Below are positions 24,899 to 39,600 of a DNA stretch of 64,000 nt, piece after piece. Positions within the stretch are counted from its first letter, which is position 1, and the number at the start of each line of letters is the position of its first letter. The stretch comes from Pogostemon cablin (Eukaryota > Streptophyta > Magnoliopsida > Lamiales > Lamiaceae): contig CM042953.1 in assembly GCA_023678885.1 (NCBI GenBank), positions 4,654,518 to 4,718,517 on the forward strand, written 5' to 3'. The notes under the pieces were generated by a model, which saw only the letters and a program-made list of their open reading frames with translations, had not been told where the DNA came from and did not search any database. The translations under genes and the position numbers were made by a program.

Positions 24899-27800
24899 AT
24901 GCAAACTCGTTCAAGGTCTCAATCTATTGAACCTTTGAATTTGGAATTAGAAGCTACCTTAAGAAGACAAAGAAGAGGAGTGTTGGAACCAACGGAAGAA
25001 AATATGGAAGAAGTGTGCTTGCAACAAGTGAAAAAGGTGGAGGTGCCTAATGAAGATGTAACCGACAGAGCAATAACTGAGATACTAAAAAGGATGAATG
25101 CTAGTATGCAAGTGACTCCAACATCTACACCAATGGTGAATCAACAAGTGCTAGCTAATCCTCCGCATGTGATGTCATTACCTTTGATGAATCAACAAGT
25201 GTTTCCTAATTTTCAACAAGGTGTATCTACACCAAGTATGGGTCAATCTTCTCAAAGTTGTCAAATGCCTACTTCTATACCTCAACAAGGTATGTCCCCT
25301 AATTCTTGGAGCCCATCGGAGATGACACTTGAGGAAGTTGCTTTCATGCAAGGAAGGAACTTCCAAGGAAATTACGGTGGGAATTTTGGGAATAATGGAG
25401 GAGGATATCCACAAAGGCAAGGAGGTTGGGGGCAAGGTAACTTTCAAGGGAATTTCAATCAACCCCGGAGATATGAAAATTTGTCGTATGGGAATCAAAG
25501 TAATGCACTCACATTGCCACCGGGCATTCATCCGGGGGAGAAGGCTCCAAATGAAGAAGGAAAGTCTACATTGTCTACATTGGAGGATAAAATGACTAAG
25601 ATGTTTGAGTTTATGAAGCAAAGAGATGAGGTAAATGAGAATCAATTCAAAGCAATTGAGACTCACATTAGTCAAATTGCAAGTGAAAGGGGTAATGTTC
25701 ATCACCAAGGGAAGTTTCCATCCACAACCATTACTAATCCGAAGGAACAATGTAAGGTGATTGAACTTCGTAGTGGAACAAAATACGAAGGGCCTTCAAT
25801 GCCAATGGAAGTAGAGGAGGTGGATTGTGAACTTGAGCCTATGGAAAGTTTGGGTGAAGAAGGGAAAGAGAAAGAAGTTGATATTGTTGAAAAAGGTGAA
25901 AGTACCCCTACATTTGAAGAAGAAAAAGTAAAGTCTCCAAAGAAATGGGAAAGATGTAGAGAAGCAAAACGGAAAGAGAGAGAGGAAAAGTTTGAAAGAG
26001 ATGAATGGGGGATTCCTAAGTTGCCCATGGCAATCCCGTTTCCACAAAGATGCTTGAAAAAGGGATTAGAAGAGAAATTTGCCAAGTTTGTTGAAATGTT
26101 GAAGAAGATACATGTGAATATGCCTTTTGCGGAGGTCTTACTTCAAATGCCCAACTACGCCAAATTTTTGAAGGATATCTTGCCAAAGAAAAGAAGCTTG
26201 GGAGAATTCGAAACGGTGAACCTTACGGAGGAATGTAGTGCAATCTTGCAAAAGAAACTTCCCCCTAAATTGAAAGATCCGGGGAGTTTCACTATTCCTT
26301 GTGAGATGGGAGAGCAAAGGAATTACAAAGCTTTATGTGATCTAGGGGCAAGCATTAACTTAATGCCCTTATCAATCTTCAAAAAGTTGGGTATTGGTGA
26401 GGTCAAACCGACGTCGGTTACACTTCAATTAGTCGATCGGTCGTTGACACATCCCAAGGGAATAGTGGAAGATGTTTTGATCAAAGTTGGCAAGTTTGTG
26501 TTCCCCGTTGATTTTGTGGTACTAGATATGGCTGAAGATGATAGTGTCCCATTGATACTTGGACGTCCATTTCTTGCCACTGGGAAAGCATTGATAGATG
26601 TGGAGAAAGGGGAGTTAACGTTGAGGGTGAATGAGGATGAAGTCATATTTTCTTTAAGTGAGGCTATGAGGTATCCTAGGGAGGAATGTGGAAGAGTGGA
26701 GGTTATTGACGATATGGTTGAAGAGCATATGTATCACCTTCCCTCCAAGGACCCTTTGGAAATCATCATAAGCCACTCTTATTTTCTTGAATCTATAAAA
26801 GCTAAATCTTCTTTTGGTGTAGAAAATGATAAAATAATTGATGAATTGCATGGTTTAAATGCTTGTAGGGCACTCACAAAAGAGGAAGCAAAGGAGGTAA
26901 AGGTGGAGAAACTTGATGAAAAGCCATTTTTGGAAGTGCAAGAGAAGAAGAAGGTAGAGTTGAAACCATTGCCGGATCACTTAAAGTATGCTTACTTGGA
27001 TAAAGATGAAACGTATCCGGTAATTGTATCCTCTTCCCTTAATGATTTAGAAGTAGAAAAATTGCTACGAGTCTTAAGAGATCATAAGTCATCTATTGGT
27101 TGGAGCATTAAAGATTTGAAAGGTATTAGTCCATCTATGTGCATGCATAAGATCCATTTGATTGATGATGAAAAGCCTTGTGTGCAAAACCAACGCAGAT
27201 TAAATCCTATAATGCAAGAAGTGGTAAGGAAAGAGGTGTTAAAATGGCTTGATGCGGGAATAATCTTTCCAATTAGTGATAGTCAATATGTAAGTCCTCT
27301 ACATGTAGTGGCAAAGAAAGGTGGTATGACAATTGTTAGATCCGATACAAATGAAACAATTGCCACTAGAACTATCACGGGTTGGAGAGTATGTGTTGAC
27401 TATCGTAAGTTGAATGAGAATACTCGTAAAGATCATTTCCCATTACCATTCATAGATCAAATGTTGGATCGTCTTGCGGGGCATGAGTACTATTGTTTTC
27501 TTGATGGTTATTCCGGGTACAATCAAATATTGATTGCACCAGAAGATCAAGAGAAGACAACGTTCACTTGTCCCTATGGTACATTTGCATTTAGAATGAT
27601 GCCATTTGGTCTATGCAATGCCCCTGCCACTTTCCAGCGTTGTATGATGGCAATCTTTGATGGTTTAATTGAAAATATTATGGAGGTGTTTATGGACGAT
27701 TTTTCCGTGTATGGATCTTCTTATGATATTTGTTTAACTAATCTCACGATTGTGTTGCAGAGGTGTGAAGAGTCGAGTCTTGTGCTAAATTGGGAAAAAT

Positions 27801-29536
27801 GCCACTTTATGGTGACCGATGGGATAGTCTTGGGACATCATATTTCAAAGCATGGGTTAAAAGTGGATAGAGCTAAAGTAATAGCCATAGAACGTCTACC
27901 CCCTCCTACTAGTGAGAAGGGAGTGAGATCGTTCTTAGGACATGCGGGCTTTTATAGACGCTTCATTAAGGATTTTTCCAAAATTGCTAAACCCCTTTGT
28001 AAATTGCTTGAAAAAGATTGTCCATTTAACTTTGATGATGAGTGTTGTGTGTCATTTCAGGTGCTTAAGGATGCTCTCACTTCATCTCCGATCCTCATTA
28101 CCCCGGATTGGAGTTTACCATTTGAACTTCATTGTGATGCTAGCGATCAATCCATTGGAGTGGTGTTGGGGCAAATGAGAGAGAAGAAGTTTAGAGCAAT
28201 CTATTACGCCTCAAAGACATTGAATTCGTGCCAAATTAACTACACAACAACGGAGAAGGAATTTTTAGCCGTAGTGTATGCTTTTGAGAAGTTTCGACCA
28301 TACTTGGTTGGAACACAAACGATTGTCTACACGGATCACGCGGCTATAAAATACCTCATGAGTAAGAAAGATGCTAAACCTCGTTTAATTCGTTGGGTGT
28401 TGCTTTTGCAGGAATTTGATGTGGTCATCAAGGATAAAAAGGGCGTGGAGAATGTGATTGCGGACCATTTGTCTAGGTTAGAAAATGGAGGTGCAAATGA
28501 AGATTTAAAGCCTATTGGGGATGAGTTCCCGGATGAGGACATTTTACTACTAGAGGTTAAGCAAGTGAATACTCGAATGGTGAATGTGCCACCTTGGTAC
28601 GCCGATTACGTCAATTTCTTTGTGTGTGGAATCAAGCCCACGTTGCTTAATGAGTACAAAGAAAAGAGGTTTCATGTTGAAATTAAGAAGTATTTTTGGG
28701 ATGAGCCGTATTTGTTTAAAATTTGCAATGATGGAGTAATAAGGAGATGCGTAGCTGAAGAAGAAGTTATGGGGATTCTTGAACTGTGTCACTCGTCTTT
28801 GTGTGGAGGTCACTTTGCTCATCAAAAGACGGGGGCTAAGGTTTTACAATCGGGCTTTTATTGGCCAACATTGTTTAAGGATGCAAAGAAGTTTGTTGCA
28901 AAGTGTGATAGATGCCAAAGGATAGGGGGAATTGGCAAGAGAGATGAAATGCCCATGACCTTAAGGATTGATGTAGAAATTTTTGATGTATGGGGGATTG
29001 ATTTTATGGGACCATTTCCCTCGTCTAAAGGATATGTGTACATCTTGCTAGCTGTGGATTATGTGTCCAAGTGGGTGGAGACAATTCCCACGAAGACGAA
29101 TGATGCTTTGATTGTGCAAAGGTTTTTGAAAAAGAACATTTTTGCTAGGTTTGGAGTTCCACGAGCTTTAGTGAGTGATGGAGGATCACACTTTGTAAAC
29201 AAGTTGATGGAGAGTTTGTTGAAAAGATATGGAGTGAAACATCGAGTGGCTACACCTTACCACCCTCAAGCAAATGGTTTGGCGGAGGTCTCAAACCGCC
29301 AAATCAAGTTAGTTTTGGAGAAGACCATCAATGGAGGGAGGAAGGATTGGTTGGACAAGCTTGATGACGCTTTATGGGCTTATCGGACGGCTTTTAAGAC
29401 CATTCTAGGTGTCTCACCGTATCAATTGGTCTATGGTAAAGCTTGTCATCTCCCCGTGGAGCTTGAACACCGTGCATTATGGGCTATCAAACGTCTTAAT
29501 ATGGACGAGGGGGAGATACACATTAGATCAGATTGA
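24899..29536 (+). CDS. Athila-like polyprotein lacking Gag core (PR-RT-RNase H-IN)
   Basis: 1545 codons without a stop. The N-terminus ([21 protein letters not shown]) matches the Gag start of element E, but the ~310-residue capsid-like Gag core present in E is absent in frame. A Q/G/N-rich stretch (about 150-205) and a charged region follow. The protease has DLGAS (D481) and [10 protein letters not shown] (about 550-562). RT has the FMDD box with D933 and D934. RNase H has CDASD (about D1080). Integrase has an HHCC zinc motif and D1368, D1427, E1463, which is DD35E. The protein ends soon after the conserved [19 protein letters not shown] block, where the frame runs into LTR sequence (last nine residues EGEIHIRSD are LTR-encoded). 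Catalytic residues are all present. Expected role is reverse transcription and integration; without Gag it could not form particles alone. Confidence 0.93.
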   Translation: MQTRSRSQSIEPLNLELEATLRRQRRGVLEPTEENMEEVCLQQVKKVEVPNEDVTDRAITEILKRMNASMQVTPTSTPMVNQQVLANPPHVMSLPLMNQQVFPNFQQGVSTPSMGQSSQSCQMPTSIPQQGMSPNSWSPSEMTLEEVAFMQGRNFQGNYGGNFGNNGGGYPQRQGGWGQGNFQGNFNQPRRYENLSYGNQSNALTLPPGIHPGEKAPNEEGKSTLSTLEDKMTKMFEFMKQRDEVNENQFKAIETHISQIASERGNVHHQGKFPSTTITNPKEQCKVIELRSGTKYEGPSMPMEVEEVDCELEPMESLGEEGKEKEVDIVEKGESTPTFEEEKVKSPKKWERCREAKRKEREEKFERDEWGIPKLPMAIPFPQRCLKKGLEEKFAKFVEMLKKIHVNMPFAEVLLQMPNYAKFLKDILPKKRSLGEFETVNLTEECSAILQKKLPPKLKDPGSFTIPCEMGEQRNYKALCDLGASINLMPLSIFKKLGIGEVKPTSVTLQLVDRSLTHPKGIVEDVLIKVGKFVFPVDFVVLDMAEDDSVPLILGRPFLATGKALIDVEKGELTLRVNEDEVIFSLSEAMRYPREECGRVEVIDDMVEEHMYHLPSKDPLEIIISHSYFLESIKAKSSFGVENDKIIDELHGLNACRALTKEEAKEVKVEKLDEKPFLEVQEKKKVELKPLPDHLKYAYLDKDETYPVIVSSSLNDLEVEKLLRVLRDHKSSIGWSIKDLKGISPSMCMHKIHLIDDEKPCVQNQRRLNPIMQEVVRKEVLKWLDAGIIFPISDSQYVSPLHVVAKKGGMTIVRSDTNETIATRTITGWRVCVDYRKLNENTRKDHFPLPFIDQMLDRLAGHEYYCFLDGYSGYNQILIAPEDQEKTTFTCPYGTFAFRMMPFGLCNAPATFQRCMMAIFDGLIENIMEVFMDDFSVYGSSYDICLTNLTIVLQRCEESSLVLNWEKCHFMVTDGIVLGHHISKHGLKVDRAKVIAIERLPPPTSEKGVRSFLGHAGFYRRFIKDFSKIAKPLCKLLEKDCPFNFDDECCVSFQVLKDALTSSPILITPDWSLPFELHCDASDQSIGVVLGQMREKKFRAIYYASKTLNSCQINYTTTEKEFLAVVYAFEKFRPYLVGTQTIVYTDHAAIKYLMSKKDAKPRLIRWVLLLQEFDVVIKDKKGVENVIADHLSRLENGGANEDLKPIGDEFPDEDILLLEVKQVNTRMVNVPPWYADYVNFFVCGIKPTLLNEYKEKRFHVEIKKYFWDEPYLFKICNDGVIRRCVAEEEVMGILELCHSSLCGGHFAHQKTGAKVLQSGFYWPTLFKDAKKFVAKCDRCQRIGGIGKRDEMPMTLRIDVEIFDVWGIDFMGPFPSSKGYVYILLAVDYVSKWVETIPTKTNDALIVQRFLKKNIFARFGVPRALVSDGGSHFVNKLMESLLKRYGVKHRVATPYHPQANGLAEVSNRQIKLVLEKTINGGRKDWLDKLDDALWAYRTAFKTILGVSPYQLVYGKACHLPVELEHRALWAIKRLNMDEGEIHIRSD

Positions 29537-30652
29537 GAGCAGTTACACACAATCCACACCATATTTCCTCACACACTAGATCTACAAGCCATCTACACCA
29601 TCTTAATCCATCAATTCACCTTGATCTTCATAAATCCATCCATACATCCATCCCTTCCATCATCTAAGAAGAGAAAATCAGATTTGTTTGAAGAATTTGG
29701 CATGATCAAGGAAGAAGGAGTCTACCTTCAAGGGGAAGCTCAATCTCTTTTATTTTGCTACTTTCTTCATTTTATTGCTCATATGGAGCTTGTATTGGAT
29801 TGTAGCCAATTTGCAATGAATATTTGTGGCTAGTCCTCAAGTGAGGCTAGCAATATGATTGGTTAGGAAATATGTAGATTTTTGCACTATTAAAGCTTGA
29901 TGAATTGATTGTTATGATTACTTTCTATCATGAATTCTTATTCTCATTTGATGCATGATGTGTGTGGTTAAATTCTCTACGCATAGTGTTAGGATGGCCA
30001 TTCCAATATTATGTGTGGTGATTTAATTGAATCATTGATTGTATTAGGTGACTTGGTTAGTATGAGGGGAGGAAAGCCATTCTCTCCAAGTGCTTAGAAC
30101 CTCATGATAGAACATTAGTGATGAATTAGTGAGGTGAACCAACTTATGATCATAGTACCCATGAGGGAATTGAGAGTAAGACAATCTTAGGAGATTTAAA
30201 CTTGTAAAAGAGTTGAGAACCTAATCACCTTGGCCATAGGGGTTAGGGGTACAATTGTGATTGCCCTTAGTATCATAACTTGAAAGTCATCAATGCTTGA
30301 GTAAGTGTGAAGTCTACATAAGACCTTGACCATGATGTTGCTAGCCTTGCTCTCTTTTTAGATATACTTCATCCATTCCATCTCATCTTGCTACTTGATT
30401 TGATTGATATTTGTTATAATTAGTTGCTTGTCTAGTTCATTAGTTAATTGATAGAGTAATCATAGTTCTTAAATCAAAACCTTATCTTGATCATCCTTAC
30501 AAAACATAAATCAATGGAAAATCCGGATACAACTTGAGTTTACCTTTTCCCTTGGGACGACAATACTATAAATTTTGCACTTGGTCACGCGGATACAACA
30601 GCGATAGAGTACACTTACTCTTGACATTTCACTAGAAATGCGATTAAGTTCA
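29511..30652 (+). repeat. 3' LTR of element D, U3 missing (R-U5 only)
   Basis: Matches 23611-24752 with about four changes and ends at the correct LTR terminus next to the ACTCA duplication. It is joined directly to the integrase frame at GGGAGATACA. The first ~607 bp of the LTR, the polypurine tract and the integrase tail are absent. Confidence 0.9.
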
Positions 30653-33600
30653 ACTCACAGTGCAGAGCCAATTCTACTCTGTGAACCAGGTCAAGAACTC
30701 CTTGAGTGAGCTTCTTGCCATTTTCATGGTCAAATTAGTTAATAGACATGAGAATATAGTTGGATAACTTGTTTTCAGAGTATTAAATTCTAGGAAGGTT
30801 GCGTCATAGAATCACTAAAAAGTTAAAGTGCAGAGCAAATTTTACTCCGTGAGCCAGGTAAAGAACTCCTTGAAGTGAGCATTTTCTTGCCATTTTTATT
30901 GTCAAATTAGTCATTAGACATGAGAAAATATTATGAGAACATGTTTTTAGATTATTTAAATGTTAGGAAGCTTGCGCCATAGAGTCACTAAAATGTCAAA
31001 GTGTAGAGCTGATTCTACTCCGTGATCCAGGTCAAGAACTACTTGAAGTGAGCAATTTCTTACCATTTTTATGATCAAATTTTTTATAATACATGTGTAT
31101 ATAGTTGGAGAACATATTTTTAGAGTATATAACTACTATAAAACTTGCGTCATAGAGTCACTGAAAACTTACGTGAGCCATTTCAATAACTCCTCGAAGT
31201 GAGCATTTTCTCTCGATTTTTATGGTCAAATTAGTTATTAGACATGAGAATATAGTTGGAGAACATGTTTTTAGAGTATAAAAATGCTAGGAAGCTTTCT
31301 ACATAGAGTCACTAAAAACTCATAGTGCAAAGCTGATTCTACTCCGTGATTCATTTCAATAACTCCTTAATTTGAGCATTTTCTTTCCATTTTTATGGTC
31401 AAATTAGTTAATAGAAATGAGAATATAGTTGGAGAACATGTTATCCAAGTATAAAATGCTAGGAAGGTTGCGCCATAGAGTCACTAAAAAGTTAAAGTGT
31501 AGAGCTGATTCTACCACGTGAGCCAGGTTAAGAACTACTTTAAGTGAGCATTTTCTTGCCATTTTTAAGGTCAAATTAGTTATTAGACATGAGAATATTT
31601 TTTGAGAACATTTTTTCAGAGTATAAAAAAGTTAGGAAGCTTGCGTCATAGAGTCACTAAAATGTCAAAGTGCAAAGTTAATTCTACTCCGTGAGCCAGG
31701 TCAAGAACTCCTTGAAGTGAGCAAATTTTTACCATTTTTATTATCAAATTCTATATTATACATGAGTATATACTTGGAGAAAATGTTTTCAGAGTATATA
31801 AATACTACAAAGCTTGCACCATAGAGTCATTGAAAACACACAGTGCAGAGTTGATTCTACTCCGTGATCCATTTCAATAACTCCTTGAAGTGAGATTTTC
31901 TTGCCATTTTTGTGGTCAATTTAGTTATTAGACATGGAAATATAGTTGGATAACATTTTTTCATAGTATAAAAATGCTCGAAAGCTTGCACCATGGAGTC
32001 ACTAAAACTCACAGTGCAGACCTGATTCTACTCTGTGAACCAGGTCAAGAACTCCTTGAAGTGAGTATTGTCTTACAATTTTTATGGTCAAATTAGTTAT
32101 TAGACATGAGAATATAGTAGGAGAGCACGTTTTTAGTGTATAAAAATGTTAGGAAGCTTGCGTCATAGAGTCACAAAAATGTCAAAGTGCAGAGCTTATT
32201 CTTCTTTGTGAGCCAGGTCAAGAACTCCTTGAAGTGAGCAATTTATTACCATTTTTATGATTAAATTATTTATTATAAATGAGTATATACTTGGAGAACA
32301 TGTTTTCAGAGTATATAAAAGCTACAAAGCTTGCGTAACAGAGTCACTAAAAACATAAAGTGCAAAGTTGATTCTACTCCATGAGCCATTTCAATAACTC
32401 CTTGAAGCGAGCATTTTCTTTCCATTTTTATGATAAAATTAGTTATTAGACATGAGAATATAGTTGGAGAACATGTTTTCAAAGTATAAAAATGTTAGGA
32501 AGCTTGCGCCATAGAGTCACTAAAAACTCACAGTTCATAGCTGATTCTACTCTGTGAACAAGGTCAAGAACTCCTTGAAGTGAGCATTGTCTTGCCATTT
32601 TTATGGTCAAATTAGTCATTATACATGAGAATATAGTAGGAGAACATATTTTCAAAGTAAAAAATATTAGGAAGCTTGCGTCATAGAGTCACAAAAATGT
32701 CAAAGTGCAGAGCTGATTCTTCTCCATAAGTCAGGTCAAGAACTCCTTAAAGTGAGCAATTTATTACCATTTTTATGATCAAATTATTTATTATACATGT
32801 GTATATATTTGGAGAAAATGTTTTTAGCGTATATAAATGCTACAAAGCATGTGCCATAGAGTCACTGAAAACACACAGTGCAGAATTGATTCTACTCCAT
32901 GATTCATGTCAATAACTCCTTGAAGTGAGCATTTTCTTGCCATTTTTATGGTCAGTTTAGTTATTAGACATGCAAATATAGTTGGACAACATTTTTTCAG
33001 AGTATAAAAATGCTCGAAAGCTTGCACCATGGAGTGCAGACCTGATTCCACTCCGTGAGCCATTTCAATAACTCCTTGAAGTGAGCATTTTCTTTCCATT
33101 TTTATGGTCAAATTAGTTATAAGACATGAGAATATAGTTGGAGAACATGTTTTCAGAGCATAAAAATGTTAGGAAGCTTGCACCGTAGAGTCACGAAAAA
33201 CTCACAGTTCAGAGCTGATTCTACTATGTGAACCATGTCAAGAACTCCTTGAAGTGAGCATTGCCTTGCCCTTTTTACTATCAAATTAGTCATTAGGCAT
33301 GAGAATATAATAGATTATAAAAATTTTAGGAAGCTTGCGCCATAGAGTCACTAAAATGTCAAAGTGTTGAGCAGATTCTACTCTATGATCCAGTTCAAGA
33401 ACTACTTGAAGTGAGCAATTTCTTACCATTTTATGATCAAATTAATTATTATACATGTGTATATAGTTGGAGAACATATTTTCAGAGTATATAACTACTA
33501 CAAAGCTTGCGTCATAGAGTCACTAAAAACACACAGTAAAGATTTGATTCTACTACGTGAGACATTTCAATAACTCCTTGAAGTGAGCATTTTCTACCTA

Positions 33601-36600
33601 TTTTTATGGTCAAATTAGTTATTAGATATCAGAATATAGTTGGAGAACATGTTTTCAGAGTATGAATATGTTAGGAAGCTTCCACCATAGAGTCACTAAA
33701 ATGTCAAAGTGCAAAGCTGATTTTGCTCAGTAATCCTGGTCAAGAACTACTTGACGTGAGTGATTTCTTGCCATTTTTATGCTCAAATAATTTATTATAC
33801 ATGAGTATATAGTTTGAGATCATGTTTTTAGAGTACATAACTGCTACAAAGCTTGCACGATAGAGTCATTGAAAACACACAGTGCAGAGTTAATTCTACT
33901 CCGTGATCCATTTGAATAACTCCTTGAAGTGAGCATTTTCTTGCCATTTTTATGGTTAGTTTAGTTATTAGACATGCAAATATAGTTGGATAACATTTTT
34001 TCAGAGTATAAAAAATACTCGAAAGCTTGCACCATGGAGTCACTAAAACTCACAGTGCAGACCTGATTCTACTCTGTGAACCAGGTCAAGAACTCCTTGA
34101 AGTGAGCATTGTCTTGCAATTTTTATAGTCAAATTAGTTAATAGACATGAGAATACAGTTGGAAAACATGTTTTCATAGTATAAAATGCTAGGAAGCTTG
34201 CGCCATATAGTCACTAAAAAGTCAAAGTGCAAAGCTGATTCTACTCCGTGAGCCAAGTCAAAAACTCCTTGAATTGATTAATTTCTTACCATTTTTATGA
34301 TCAAATTATTAATTATACATGATTATATACTTGGAGAACATGTTTTCAGAGTATATAAATGCTACAAAGCTTGCGCCACAGAGTCACTAAAAACACACAG
34401 TGCAGAGTTGATTCTAATCCGTGAGCCATTTCAATAACTCCTTGAAGTGAGCATTTTCTTGCCATTTTTATGGTCAAATTAGTCATTAGACATGAGAATA
34501 TAGTAGGAGAACATGTTTTCAGAGTATAAAAATGTTAGGAAGCTTGCGCAATAGAGTCACTAAAATGTCAAAGTGTACAGCTGATTCTACTCCGTGATCC
34601 AGGTCAAGAACTACTTGAAGTGAGCAATTTCTTACCATTTTTATGATCAAATTATTTATAATACATGTGTATATAGTTTGAGAACATATTTTCAGAGTAT
34701 ATAACTACTACAAAACTTGCGTCATAGAGTCACTGAAAACACACAGTACAGATTTGATTCTACTACGTGAGCCATTTCAATAACTCCTCGAAGTGAGCAT
34801 TTTCTCTCAATTTTTATGGTCAAATTAGTTATTAGACATGAGAATATATTTGGAGAAAATGTTTTCAGAGTATAAAAATGCTAGGAAGCTTTCTCCGTAG
34901 AGTCACTAAAAACTCACAGTGCAAAGCTGATTCTACTATGTGATTCATTTCAATAACTCCTTAAAGTGAGCATTTTCTTTCCATTTTTATGGTCAAATTA
35001 GTTAATAGAAATGAGAATATAGTTGGAGAACATGTTAATAGAGTATAAAATGCTAGGAAGGTTGCGCCATAGAGTCACTAAAAAGTTAAAGTGGAGAGCT
35101 GATTCTAGCACGTGAGCCAGGTTAAGTACTCCTTTAAGTGAGCATTTTCTTGCCATTTTTATGGTCAAATTAGTTATTAGACATGAGAATATATTTTGAG
35201 AACATTTTTTCAGAGTATAAAAATACTAGGAAGCTTGCGTCATAGAGTCACTAAAAAGTCAAAGTGCAAAGTTGATTCTACTCCGTGAGTCAGGTCAAGA
35301 ACTCCTTGAAGTGAGCAATTTTTTACCATTTTTATGATCAAATTCTATATTATACATGAGTATATACTTGGAGAAAATATTTTCAGAGTATATAAATACT
35401 ACAAAGCTTGTACCATAGAGTCATTGAAAACACACAGTGCAGAGTTGATTCTACTCCGTGATCCATTTCAATAACTCCTTGAAGTGAGCATTTTCTTGAC
35501 AGTTTTATGGTCAATTTAGTTATTAGACATGAAAATATAGTTCGATAACATTTTTTAAGAGTATAAAAATGCTCGAAAGTTTGCACAATGGAGTCACTAA
35601 AACTCATAGTGCAGACCTGATTCTACTCTATGAACCAGGTCAAGAACTCCTTGAAGTAAGCATTGTCTTGCCATTTTTATGGTCAAATTAGTTATTAGAC
35701 ATGAGAATATAGTAGGAGAACATGTTTTTAGAGTATAAAAATGTTAGGAAGCTTGCATCATAGAGTTAAAAAATTGTCAAAGTGCAGAGCTGATTCTTCT
35801 CCGTGGGTCAAGTCAAGAACTCCTTGAAGTGAGCAATTTATTACCATTTTTATGATCAAATTTTCTATTGTACATGAGTATATATTTGGAGAAAATGTTT
35901 TTAGAGATTATATAAATGCTACAAAGCTTGTGCCATAGAGTCACTGAAAACACACAGTGCAGAGTTGATTATACTCCGTGATCCATTTCAATAACTCCTT
36001 GAAGTGAGCATTTTCTTGCAATTTTTATGGTCAGCTTAGTTATTAGACATGCAAATATAGTTGGATAACATTTTTTCAAAGTATAAAAATGCTAGAAAGC
36101 TAGCACCATGGAGTCACTAAAACTCACAGTGCAGACCTGATTCTACTCTGTGAACCAGGTCAAGAATTCCTTGAAATGAGCATTTTCTTCCAATTTTTAT
36201 TGTCAAATTAGTTAATAGACATGAGAATACAGTTGGAGAACATGTTTTCATAGTATAAAATGCTAGGAAGCTTGCGCTATAGAGTCACTAAAAAGTCAAA
36301 GTGCAAAGCTGATTCCACTCCGTGAGCCATCTATAGAAATCCTTGAATTGAGCAATTTTTTACTATTTTTATGATCAAATTATTAATTATACATGAGTAT
36401 ATACTTGAAGAACATGTTTTCAGAGTATATAAATGCTACAAAGCTTGCTCCACAGAGTCACTAAAAACACACAGTCAGAGTTGATTCTACTCCGTGAGCC
36501 ATTTCAATAACTCCTAGAAGTGAGCATTTTCTTGCCATTTTTATGGTCAAATTAGTCATTAGACATGAGAATATAGTAGGAGAACATGTTTTCAGAGTAT

Positions 36601-39600
36601 AAAATGTTAGGAAGATTGCTCCATAGAGTCACTAAAATATCAAAGTGTAGAGCTGATTCTACTCCGTGATCCAGGTTAAGAACTACTTGAAGTGAGCAAT
36701 TTCTTACCATTTTTATGATCAAATTATTTATTATACATGTGTATATTGTTGGAGAACATATTTTTAGAGTATATAACTACTACAAAGCTTGCGTCATAGA
36801 GTCACTGAAAACACACAGTACAGATTTGATTCTACTACGTGAGCCAATTCAATAACTCCTCGAAGTGAGCATTTTCTCTCGATTTTTATGGTCAAATTAT
36901 TTATTAGACATGAGAATATAGCTGGAGAACATGTTTTCAGAGTATAAAAATGCTAGGAAGCTTTCTCCATAGAGTCACTAAAAACTCACAGTGTAAAGCT
37001 GATTCTACTCCGTGATTCATTTCAATAACTCCTTAAAGTCAGCATTTTCTTTCCATTTTATGGTCAAATTAGTTAATAGAAATGAGAATATAGTTGGAGA
37101 ACATGTTATCAGAGTATAAAATGCTAGGAAGGTTGCGCCATAGAGTCACTAAAAAGTCAAAGTGCAAAGTTGATTCTACTCCGTGAGCCAAGTTAAGATC
37201 TCCTTTAAGTGAGCATTTTATTGCCATTTTTATGGTCAAATTAGTTATTAGACATGAGAATATATTTTGAGAACATTTTTTCAGAGTATAAAAATGCTAG
37301 GAAGCCTGCGTCATAGAGTCACTAAAAAGTCAAAGTGCAAAGTTGATTCTACTCCGTGAGCCAGGTCAAGAACTCCTTGAAGTGAGCAATATATTACAAT
37401 TTTTATGATCAAATTATTTATTATACATGAGTATATACTTGGAGAACATGTTTTCATACTATATAACTACTACAAAGCCTTCACCATAGAGTCACTGAAA
37501 ACAAACAGTGCAGAGTTGATTCTACTCCATGATTCATTTCAATAACTCCTTGAAGTGAGCATTTTCTTTCCATTTTACTGGTCAAATTAGTTATTAGATA
37601 TGAAAATATAGTTGGATAATATGTTTTCAGAGTATAAAAATGCTTGGAAGCTTGCACCATAGAGTCACTAAAAACTCACAGTGCAGAGCTGATTTTACTC
37701 TGTGAACCAGGTCAAGAACTCCTTGAAGTCAGCATTGTCTTGCCATTTTTATGGTCAAATTAGTTGTTAAACATGAGAATAAAGTAGGAGAACATGTTGT
37801 CAGAGTATAAAAATATTAGGAACCTTGCGCCAAAGAGTCACTAAAATGTCAAAGTGCAGAGTTAATTCTACTCCGTGAGCCATTTCAATAACTCCTTGAA
37901 GTGAGCATTTTCTCTCGATTTTTATGTAAAATTACTTATTAGACATGAGAATATAGTTGGAGAACATGTTTTCAGAGTATAGAAGTGCTATAAAGCTTGC
38001 TCCTTAGAGTCACTAAAAACTCACAGTGCAGAGCCGATTCTACTATGTGAACCAGGTCAAGAACTCCTTGAAATGAGCATTGTCTTGCCATTTTAAGGTC
38101 AAATCAGTTAATAGACATGAGAATATAGTTGCAGAACATGTTTTCAGAGTATAAAATGCTAGGAAGGTTGCACCATAGAGTCACTAAAAAGTTAAAGTGT
38201 AGAGCAGATTGTATTTCATGAGCCAAGTTAAGAAGTCCTTTAAGTGAGCATTTTCTAGCCATTTTTACGGTCAAATTAGTTATTAGACATGAGAATATAT
38301 TTTGAGAATATTTTTTCAGATTATAAAAATGCTAGGAAGCTTGCATCATAGAGTCACTAAAAAGTCAAAGTGCAAAGTTGATTCTACTACATGAGCCAGG
38401 TCAAGAACTCCTTGAAGTGATCAATTTTTTACCATTTTTATGATCAAATTCTTTATTATACATGAGTATATACTTGGAGAAAATATTTTCAGAGTATATA
38501 ACTGCTACAAAGCTTGCACCATAGAGTCACTGAAAACACACAGTGCAGAGTTGATTCTACTCCGTGATCCATTTCAATAACTCCTTGAAGTGAGCATTTT
38601 CATACTATTTTTATGGTCAAATTAGTTATTAGACATGAAAATATACTTGGATAATATGTTTTTAGAGTATAAGAATGCTCGGAAGCTTGCACCATAGAGT
38701 CACTAAAACTCATGGTGTAGAGCTGATTCTACTCTGTGAACCAGGTCAAGAACTCCTTGAAGTGAGCATTGTCTTGCCATTTTTATGGTCAAATTAGTTG
38801 TTAAACATGAGAATAAAGTAGGAGAACATGTTTTCAGGGTATAAAAATATTAGGAACCTTGCGCCAAAGAGTCACTAAAATGTCAAAGTGCAGAGTTAAT
38901 TCTACTCCGTGAGCCATTTCAATAACTCCTTGAAGTGAGCATTTTCTCTCGATTTTTATGTAAAATTACTTATTAGACATGAGAATATAGTTGGAGAACA
39001 TGTTTTCAGAGTATAGAAGTGCTATAAAGCTTGCTCCATAGAGTCACTAAAAACTCACAGTGCAGAGCTGATTCTACTATGTGAACCAGGTCAAGAACTC
39101 CTTGAAATGAGCATTGTCTTGCCATTTTAAGGTCAAATCAGTTAATAGACATGAGAATATAGTTGCAGAACATGTTTTCAGAGTATAAAATGCTAGGAAG
39201 GTTGCACCATAGAGTCACTAAAAAGTTAAAGTGTAGAGCAGATTGTATTTCATGAGCCAAGTTAAGAACTCCTTTAAGTGAGCATTTTCTAGCCATTTTT
39301 ACGGTCAAATTAGTTATTAGACATGAGAATATATTTTGAGAATATTTTTTCAGATTATAAAAATGCTAGGAAGCTTGCATCATAGAGTCACTAAAAAGTC
39401 AAAGTGCAAAGTTGATTCTACTACATGAGCCAGGTCAAGAACTCCTTGAAGTGATCAATTTTTTACCATTTTTATGATCAAATTCTTTATTATACATGAG
39501 TATATACTTGGAGAAAATGTTTTCAGAGTATATAACTGCTACAAAGCTTGCACCATAGAGTTACTGAAAACACACAGTGCAGAGTTGATTCTACTCCGTG

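Larger units (their letters stand above)
23004..30652 (+). mobile_element. Athila-like Ty3/gypsy element D, gag-deleted
   Basis: A 7649-bp element flanked by perfect ACTCA duplications. The order is full 5' LTR 23004-24752, tRNA-Asp-type primer site, one open frame 24899-29536 with protease, RT, RNase H and integrase, then a 3' LTR reduced to 29511-30652. The gypsy order (RT before integrase) and the [23 protein letters not shown] integrase end are Athila-like. Over the 1142 bp shared by the two LTRs I count about four differences, so insertion is recent. The Gag core, integrase tail, polypurine tract and 3' U3 are missing. Confidence 0.93.
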
